Assembly: GCA_030149025.1 (NCBI GenBank) | Contig: JASBSH010000234.1 | Location: forward strand, 1 to 11,433 | Direction: 5' to 3' | Length of the DNA: 11,433 nt | Source: Actinomycetales bacterium | GTDB lineage: Bacteria; Actinomycetota; Actinomycetes; Actinomycetales; BWSM-131 | Shown: positions 7,100 through 11,433 of the stretch, in pieces | Numbering within the stretch: position 1 is the first letter of the stretch | Layout: the number at the start of each line of letters is the position of its first letter | Notes under the pieces: model-generated | The model's database searches: none | Seen by the model: only the letters and a program-made list of their open reading frames with translations | What the model was told of the DNA's origin: nothing | Program-made: the position numbers and the translations under genes

Positions 7100-7125
7100 C
7101 GCGTTGGTAACCCCTGCCAAACGCG
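7100..7125 (-). promoter_or_regulatory. Candidate operator/promoter element of the coxM-S-L-G-like operon
   Basis: On the minus strand the region contains TTGGCAGGGGTTACCAA (7120-7104), an imperfect dyad TTGGCA/TACCAA, flanked by CGCG on both sides (plus-strand CGCGTTGG at 7100-7107 and CCAAACGCG at 7117-7125). TTGGCA ends 45 bases before the coxM-like ATG. Two readings are possible. It may be a -35 box (TTGACA-like), in which case a weak CAGGGT lies 16 bases downstream. Or it may be a regulator site: as I recall it, the B. subtilis PucR box contains CNTTGGTTAA, and CGTTGGTAA at 7102-7110 is close. The same core recurs upstream of the permease and allH-like genes. Confidence 0.4.
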
Positions 7126-7244
7126 GTGGGAACCTCTGTCACTTCTGTTCACACGCTCGCCTCCCCCCGCAGCGTCAGCACGAGTGCCCACCGGGGCCCG
7201 CACATCCGCTGACGTAAGGGGAGAACGGGGACGACGACACGCAC

Positions 7245-7275
7245 GTGCCCCGGGAGCGCTCGGCTCCCGGGGCAC
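7245..7275 (-). terminator. Strong hairpin terminator after the permease gene
   Basis: GTGCCCCGGGAGC (7245-7257) and GCTCCCGGGGCAC (7263-7275) form a perfect 13-bp stem with a 5-base loop, 33 bases after the permease stop on the minus strand. No T-run follows. The stem is flanked by two copies of the palindrome GCACGTGC (7241-7248 and 7285-7292), which can extend or compete with it. It separates permease transcription from the cox-like operon. Confidence 0.85.
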
Positions 7276-7308
7276 TGGGCGGAGGCACGTGCTCGTGCTG
7301 CCGGCGTG

Positions 7309-8796
7309 TCAGTCCTCCACGCGGTCGCGCAGCGGCGTGCCGCCGGAGTGGCGGGCACCCTCGGCGTGCCCCTCGATGTCGTCCGTCTTGTAGATGCCCG
7401 GCTCCGTCAGCACGATGTTCGGCCCGGCCAGGTCGTCCTTGAGGTGGCGCGGGGCCACCGCGTGCGCAATGTGGTAGGCCGCGATCACAACGATGGTGCC
7501 GAGTGCGATCCCGCTCAGGACGAAGGTGTCGGTGAACTTCAAGCTGGTGTCACCGATGGCGATGATGATGCCCGCGGCAACCGGCACCAGGTTGATCGGG
7601 TTGGAGAAGTCGACCTGGTTCTCCTTCCAGATCTTGGCGCCGAGCAGGCCGATCATGCCGTAGAGGACGACGGTGATACCGCCGAGCACACCGCCGGGCG
7701 TCGCTGAGATGACCGCGCCGAACTTCGGCGACAGACCGAAGATGATGGCCACCAGTGCCGCGACGTAGTAGGCAGCCGTCGAGTACACGCGGGTCGCCGC
7801 CATGACGCCGATGTTCTCGGCGTAGGTCGTCGTGGGCGAGCCACCGACGGAGGTCGCGATCACGGTCCCGACACCGTCGGCGGCGATCGCGCGGCCCATC
7901 ACCGGGTCGAGGTCAGCCCCGGTCATCTCCGCCACAGCCTTGACGTGGCCCGTGTTCTCGGCGACCAGGGCGATCACGGCCGGCAGCACCAGCAGGACGA
8001 AGGCGACCGAGAACGACGGGGTGTGCCAGCCGACGACCTCCTTGCCGTCCGCCGCGAAGACCGTCTTGTCCGGGAAGCCGAACCACGGTGCGGCCTGGAC
8101 GTTCTCCCAGTTGACGCGCCAGTGGGTGGTCACGTCATTGGCGGCCGCGTCGAAGGACGTGATCTTGCCGAAGATCCGGTCGAAGACCCAGGACAGGACG
8201 TAGCCGAACACCAGGCCGAGGAAGATCGCGATGCGGCCGAGGAAGCCCCGGAAGCCGACGCTCATCAGGATGACGGCGGCCATCACGATCAGGGCGACCC
8301 ACTGGTCCTGCGGCCAGTAGATGTTCGCGACGACCGGGGCCAGGTTGAACCCGATCAGCATGACGACCGCACCGGTGACGACCGGCGGCAGCACGCGGTA
8401 GACCACGCGCGAGCCGAGGAAGTGGATGATCAGACCGATGATCGCCAGCACCACACCGGCGACGAGGATCGCGCCGGTGACCTCCGCGGAGTCCCCACCC
8501 TGCGCGCGGATCGCGGCCACACCACCGACGAACGCCGCCGAGGTGCCGAGGTAGCTCGGGACCTTGCCCTGCACGATGAGCAGGAACGCGACGGTGGCGA
8601 TACCGCTCATCATGATCGCGAGCTGCGGGTTCAGCCCCATGATGATCGGGAACACGAACGTGGCGCCGAACATGGCGACCACGTGCTGGGCGCCCAGCCC
8701 GACGGTCTTCCCCCAGGAGAGTCGCTCGTCAGGGGCGACGACCTCTCCCGGAGCCAGCGACTTGCCGTCGCCGTGAAGCTTCCATCCGAATGCCAT
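7309..8796 (-). CDS. NCS2-family nucleobase:proton symporter (uracil/xanthine permease)
   Basis: A 495-residue, strongly hydrophobic membrane protein of the nucleobase-ascorbate transporter (NCS2) family, expected to have 14 transmembrane segments. Key transport residues of E. coli UraA (Glu241, His245, Glu290) have counterparts: Glu280 and His284 in VAENTGH, and Glu327 in TTTYAENIGVMAATRVYS. The TYAEN form is that of uracil/pyrimidine carriers (UraA, RutG); xanthine and urate carriers usually have Gln (AQNNG). It is therefore more likely a uracil or broad nucleobase importer than a strict xanthine carrier. A longer polar loop is present between about residues 192 and 240. I chose ATG 8796 because AGAGG stands 6 bases upstream and MAFGWKLHGDGKSL begins the conserved part; the frame extends upstream to 8919 without family features. 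A terminator lies on each side, so it is probably monocistronic. Confidence 0.92.
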   Translation of the reverse strand: MAFGWKLHGDGKSLAPGEVVAPDERLSWGKTVGLGAQHVVAMFGATFVFPIIMGLNPQLAIMMSGIATVAFLLIVQGKVPSYLGTSAAFVGGVAAIRAQGGDSAEVTGAILVAGVVLAIIGLIIHFLGSRVVYRVLPPVVTGAVVMLIGFNLAPVVANIYWPQDQWVALIVMAAVILMSVGFRGFLGRIAIFLGLVFGYVLSWVFDRIFGKITSFDAAANDVTTHWRVNWENVQAAPWFGFPDKTVFAADGKEVVGWHTPSFSVAFVLLVLPAVIALVAENTGHVKAVAEMTGADLDPVMGRAIAADGVGTVIATSVGGSPTTTYAENIGVMAATRVYSTAAYYVAALVAIIFGLSPKFGAVISATPGGVLGGITVVLYGMIGLLGAKIWKENQVDFSNPINLVPVAAGIIIAIGDTSLKFTDTFVLSGIALGTIVVIAAYHIAHAVAPRHLKDDLAGPNIVLTEPGIYKTDDIEGHAEGARHSGGTPLRDRVED

Positions 8797-8827
8797 TGCA
8801 GCCTCTCTGGTTCTGGGGTCCGTGCGA

Positions 8828-8841
8828 GTGACTGTGGTCAC
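8828..8841. promoter_or_regulatory. CRP-like palindrome GTGA-N6-TCAC upstream of the permease
   Basis: GTGACTGTGGTCAC is a perfect 5-bp dyad with a 4-base spacer and fits the GTGA-N6-TCAC core of Crp/GlxR-type sites; the outer bases (A and G) deviate from TGTGA...TCACA. It lies 31 bases upstream of the chosen permease ATG. A possible -10 (TAGCGT, minus strand 8867-8862) is farther upstream, which would place the dyad in the leader and suit repression. This is a candidate only. Confidence 0.4.
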
Positions 8842-8899
8842 GTTCCGGACAGGATGGAGGCACGCTAGTTGCGCTGGGGTGCAGCGACACGGGCGATTG

Positions 8900-8911
8900 T
8901 TGCCAATGGCA
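8900..8911. promoter_or_regulatory. TTGGCAA-containing dyad upstream of the permease
   Basis: TGCCAATGGCA (8901-8911) is a perfect inverted repeat around a single A. On the minus strand it reads TGCCATTGGCAA, containing the TTGGCA core also present upstream of the coxM-like and allH-like genes. It lies about 105 bases before the permease start. The orientation matches the permease strand but the distance differs from the other two copies. Confidence 0.35.
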
Positions 8912-8981
8912 GGGCACAATCTGATGTCGGCAGACGCCGACGCGGGATCTCAGGCCGCCCGGGTTGCCCTGTATCGCCCGA

Positions 8982-9016
8982 ACGCCTTCTGCGACTGCGC
9001 AGTCGTCCGAAGGCGT
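8982..9016 (-). terminator. Hairpin terminator after the pucR-family gene
   Basis: The outer arms ACGCCTTC (8982-8989) and GAAGGCGT (9009-9016) pair perfectly. The inner arms CGACTGC (8992-8998) and GCAGTCG (8999-9005) also pair, with a small asymmetric internal loop between. It begins 47 bases after the regulator's stop on the minus strand and should prevent read-through into the permease. Confidence 0.7.
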
Positions 9017-9027
9017 CGCTCAAAGGT

Positions 9028-9045
9028 TGCCGGAACCTCCCGGCA
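9028..9045 (-). terminator. Second small hairpin after the pucR-family gene
   Basis: TGCCGG and CCGGCA form a 6-bp stem with a 6-base loop, 18 bases after the regulator's stop. With the larger hairpin downstream it may form a tandem terminator. Confidence 0.4.
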
Positions 9046-9063
9046 GACCGCACCACCGGGCGG

Positions 9064-10869
9064 TCAGGAGCTGCTCAGTCCCCGCATCGCGACCACGCGC
9101 AGCGCCAGTGCGAGGTTGAGCCGCAGTGTCGCGTCGGTGGTGAAGTCGCCGAGCAGCCGCTCAAGCTTCCCGATGCGGTACCGCAAGGTGTTGTAGTGGA
9201 AGTGCAGGCGCCGCGCCGTCTCCGCCACGTTGAGGTTCGTCTCGAGGAGCACCTCGAGCGTCCGGCGCAGGTCGACGTCGTCCGGGTCATCGCCGGCCAG
9301 AGGCCCCAGCGTCTCTGCGGCGAACGCCCTCAGCTCGGCGTGGTCGGGTACGAGGCTGAGCAACCGGTAGACACCCAGGTCGTCGAAATGCGTGATGGCA
9401 GAAGGGCCGTTGACCTGACGGCCCACGCGCACAGCGGTGCGCGCCTGCAGGTATGCCTCGGAAAGCCCCTCCACGCCATGGCTGACGCGGCTCACCCCGA
9501 TGCTGAAGGGGCGCCGTCCCCCTCCGCCGTCGCCGCGCACGGACGCCGCGATGCTCCGCACGAGCCGCGCGGCGTCGTCCTGGTTCGAGGCTCCCAGCAA
9601 CGCGACGGCCTCGGTGGAGAACCCGCACACGGCGGCCGACCGGTCCCGGGCGTGCACCGCAGCGGTGAGGGCGTTCGTCTGCCGCTCCAGGACCGGGCGG
9701 GTCTTCGTCGCGCGCCCGTCGAGGGTCACACCCCGCAGTGGGCCGGACTCGGTGTCGTCCGGCTCCAGCACTATGACCACCAGGTCGCGCTGCAGGTCCC
9801 AGCCGTACCCGCTGGCGTGCGCGAGGGCATGGTCATCGCTCTCGGTGCGGCCGAGCAGCAGGTCGCGCAGGAAGTCGGCGCGGTACTTGTCCTCGACGGC
9901 CGCGACGGCCAGGTCGCGGGTCACGACGAGGGCGCACACGGTCGCGGCACGCTCCAGCGCGTGCAGGTCGTCCTCCCCCAGCTCCCGGCGCCGGCTGAAC
10001 GCCGCGATCCGGCCGTGGTCCAGCGGCCCGGCGGCGACGGTGACCACGGCGAGGTGCGTGCCGTCGGCGTCGGTCGACCCGGGGTCGGCCGCGGCGTGCA
10101 GCCCGACCGCCACGGACACGTCCTCGGTGCGAAGGCGGCCGCTGGCGTCGACCCACGGCCCGTCCGTCACGGCCGCGACGTCGTCCTCCCGGCCGCCGCG
10201 GGCGAGCACTCGACCGTCTGGCGTGGTGACGAGCACCGCCACGTCGAGGTCGTTCGCGAGCCCGGCCGCGACCTGGTCCAGACCACCGCCGCGCAGCACC
10301 ACGTCCACCAGCCGCCGGTGCACCTGGTCGGCTCGCCACATGGTTCGCGCCTGCCGGTTCACCAGGTCCGTCAGCACCTCGGTGAGCACGTCGTCGAACG
10401 ACACGTGCGCGGGCAACGAGATCACCGGGAACCCGAGCTCGTCGGCCACCGCCAACACGCTGTCGGGCACCTCGTCGATGTATCGGCCGAGCTTGATCGC
10501 CAGAGCCGCGGCGCCGCGTTCGCGCAGGTCCCGCACGAGGTGCACGAGCTGCTCGGGGTTGTCCCGCAGCGCGTACCCGGCCGTCAGCAGCAGCTCGCCC
10601 GGCCGGACCCAGCGCTGGATGTCGGGGACCTCCATGACGTTCATCCGGGACACGCGCCGCTGAAGCCCCGCCTTCCCGGCCAGCACCTCGCAGCCCTCGA
10701 GCACTGCCGCGTCCAGCACGTCGTGCACCGGCACGCCCACCGCCCCGGGCAGCATCGTGTGCAGCCGGCCGGGCACGCCCTCGTCGCCCCGGACGTCGGA
10801 CTGCGTCGGCAACTGCGGGCCAGAACCGCCCAGATCGTTGGCAAGTTTGCCCATGTGTGGACCGTACAT
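9064..10869 (-). CDS. PucR-family transcriptional regulator
   Basis: A 601-residue (longest reading) regulator. An N-terminal PucR-type ligand domain spans about residues 47-170 (VPVHDVLDAAVLEG, then VRPGELLLTAGYAL and SLPAHVSFDDVLTEVL). A central GGDEF-like region follows. The C-terminus (about 533-595) is the PucR/CdaR-type helix-turn-helix, with NVAETARRLHFHYNTLRYRI beginning at 547. PucR is the regulator of purine catabolism genes in Bacillus; relatives control many nucleobase and amino-acid pathways. The start is uncertain: ATG 10869, ATG 10854 (M6) and ATG 10755 (M39) are all possible, none with a clear Shine-Dalgarno sequence. The first 38 residues look unconserved, and the longest form leaves only 20 bases to the divergent allH-like gene, so 10755 is attractive. 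It probably senses a nucleobase or catabolite and controls the neighbouring permease, hydroxylase and allH-like genes (inference). Confidence 0.9.
   Translation of the reverse strand: MYGPHMGKLANDLGGSGPQLPTQSDVRGDEGVPGRLHTMLPGAVGVPVHDVLDAAVLEGCEVLAGKAGLQRRVSRMNVMEVPDIQRWVRPGELLLTAGYALRDNPEQLVHLVRDLRERGAAALAIKLGRYIDEVPDSVLAVADELGFPVISLPAHVSFDDVLTEVLTDLVNRQARTMWRADQVHRRLVDVVLRGGGLDQVAAGLANDLDVAVLVTTPDGRVLARGGREDDVAAVTDGPWVDASGRLRTEDVSVAVGLHAAADPGSTDADGTHLAVVTVAAGPLDHGRIAAFSRRRELGEDDLHALERAATVCALVVTRDLAVAAVEDKYRADFLRDLLLGRTESDDHALAHASGYGWDLQRDLVVIVLEPDDTESGPLRGVTLDGRATKTRPVLERQTNALTAAVHARDRSAAVCGFSTEAVALLGASNQDDAARLVRSIAASVRGDGGGGRRPFSIGVSRVSHGVEGLSEAYLQARTAVRVGRQVNGPSAITHFDDLGVYRLLSLVPDHAELRAFAAETLGPLAGDDPDDVDLRRTLEVLLETNLNVAETARRLHFHYNTLRYRIGKLERLLGDFTTDATLRLNLALALRVVAMRGLSSS
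10837..10852. promoter_or_regulatory. TTGGCAA dyad in the divergent pucR/allH control region
   Basis: GTTGGCAAGTTTGCCC contains GGCAA-GT-TTGCC, a perfect 5-bp dyad. TTGGCA (10838-10843) lies 46 bases before the allH-like GTG, nearly the same distance and strand sense as the copy before the coxM-like gene. It falls inside the regulator gene if that starts at 10869 or 10854, but in its upstream region if it starts at 10755. It may be a -35 box for the allH-like gene or a regulator site. Confidence 0.35.
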
Positions 10870-10889
10870 CCCCGCCTAACGTCGAGTGC

Positions 10890-11433
10890 GTGCCCCTCAC
10901 CACTCCGGTCGCCGCGTCGACCGCGTTGGCGCCGGTGCTCGACGCCGGACGAGGTGAGGCGCCGCTCGAGGTCGTCGTCAGCGGCCGGTACGCCGCGTAC
11001 TTGACCGGCCCCGACGACACGCTCGTCGTCGTCGCGAACCCGCGTGCCGTCGTCCCGTCCTGCTCGCTCGTCCTCCCCCGGTCCGCGCGGCCGGACGACC
11101 TGCTTCGCGCCGGCACCCGCGTCCTCGCCGGCCCGGGCGGGCTCACGTGGCCGGGCCACGAGCTGGCGGTGCGGCGCTGGTGGGAGCCGGCAGACGTCCG
11201 CCCGCGTCGTGAGGGGCGGGACCCGCGCCCGGACGCCGGCTGCCGCGACCTGCTGCGAAGCATGCTTCGCGACGTCCCCGACTCGGACCCCGCCTCGCTT
11301 CGTGCCCGGACCGTGGGCGGCCTCGCTGCCCGCGCCCTGGCGGACGGCGACGGCGCGCGCGCCGCGCGCCTGCTGTGGGACCTGCTCGGCCTCGGCCCAG
11401 GTCTGACCCCGAGCGGGGACGACGTCACCGCCG
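10890..11433 (+). CDS. DUF2877 protein, AllH-like oxamate carbamoyltransferase subunit (3'-truncated)
   Basis: Reads 181 codons to the window end without a stop, so the C-terminus is missing. The diagnostic GLGPGLTPSGDD motif of DUF2877 lies at residues 167-178, and the N-terminal part (LEVVVSGRYAAYLTGPDDTL, LVVVANP) fits the family. In E. coli the member YlbF (AllH) acts with FdrA (AllF) and YlbE (AllG, DUF1116) as oxamate carbamoyltransferase, which makes carbamoyl phosphate at the end of allantoin breakdown. Genes for such partners would be expected just beyond the window. GTG 10890 is my choice; another in-frame GTG at 10857 would overlap the regulator's longest form. No ribosome-binding site is visible, so the transcript may be leaderless. 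It is transcribed divergently from the PucR-family gene, whose product is the natural candidate regulator. Confidence 0.85.
   Translation, partial: MPLTTPVAASTALAPVLDAGRGEAPLEVVVSGRYAAYLTGPDDTLVVVANPRAVVPSCSLVLPRSARPDDLLRAGTRVLAGPGGLTWPGHELAVRRWWEPADVRPRREGRDPRPDAGCRDLLRSMLRDVPDSDPASLRARTVGGLAARALADGDGARAARLLWDLLGLGPGLTPSGDDVTA

Noticed and set aside
7070..7120. A TTG start for the FAD subunit that would add 17 residues
   Set aside because: The extension lacks family similarity, TTG is a rare start, and MKPSPLRYFRP is the usual beginning. The extension would also cover the TTGGCA element.
8797..8919. A 41-residue N-terminal extension of the permease
   Set aside because: The extra residues are polar and unlike the family, and a good AGAGG site precedes ATG 8796. 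The extension would also cover the GTGA-N6-TCAC dyad.
8869..11004. A 711-codon open frame on the plus strand opposite the PucR-family gene
   Set aside because: It runs through the intergenic hairpins and the whole regulator gene in antisense, shows low-complexity His/Arg/Val-rich translation, and overlaps the allH-like gene in another frame.
9833..11428. A 531-codon minus-strand frame across the regulator start and the allH-like gene
   Set aside because: The translation is Arg/Ala/Pro/Gly-rich and low-complexity, and it conflicts with two genes that have clear family motifs.

Overview
The window comes from a high-GC actinomycete. GC is about 70% or more in most genes, GTG is used as a start codon, and the gene families are typical of Actinomycetota. 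A GTGATCATGCAGTTCC-type repeat downstream of hrpA resembles repeats I associate with Pseudonocardiales (Lentzea, Saccharothrix, Actinosynnema). That placement is from memory and is low confidence.

Layout. Bases 1-1653 (+) hold the 3' part of hrpA, a DEAH-box RNA helicase. A repeat-bearing gap (1654-1917) follows. Next is a small, lower-GC, single-domain cupin gene (1918-2283, +), which ends at a strong hairpin (2351-2391) shared with a convergent operon. That minus-strand operon, read from 7069 down to 2411, encodes a molybdenum hydroxylase in the order FAD subunit (coxM-like), 2Fe-2S subunit (coxS-like), molybdopterin subunit (coxL-like, form II motif) and CoxG-like membrane-tailed SRPBCC protein. 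Its three junctions are all 4-base start/stop overlaps. Upstream lie a perfect 13-bp hairpin terminator and a minus-strand NCS2 nucleobase permease (7309-8796). Then come a hairpin and a minus-strand PucR-family regulator (9064-10869). Finally a divergent plus-strand DUF2877/AllH-like gene (from 10890) runs off the end.

How the parts may work together. Permease, PucR regulator, AllH-like protein and molybdenum hydroxylase look like one nucleobase-catabolism locus. The permease would import a purine or pyrimidine, the hydroxylase would oxidise it with water as oxygen donor, CoxG may link it to the membrane respiratory chain, and AllH would act in carbamoyl-group recovery. The usual label for the hydroxylase would be xanthine dehydrogenase. 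However, the residue equivalent to the xanthine-binding glutamate after the GGGFGxK loop is isoleucine, and the permease carries the uracil-type rather than the xanthine-type signature. The substrate is therefore open. A uracil/thymine dehydrogenase is a testable alternative. A TTGGCA element lies 45-46 bases upstream of both the coxM-like and allH-like starts, and again upstream of the permease, hinting at common control.
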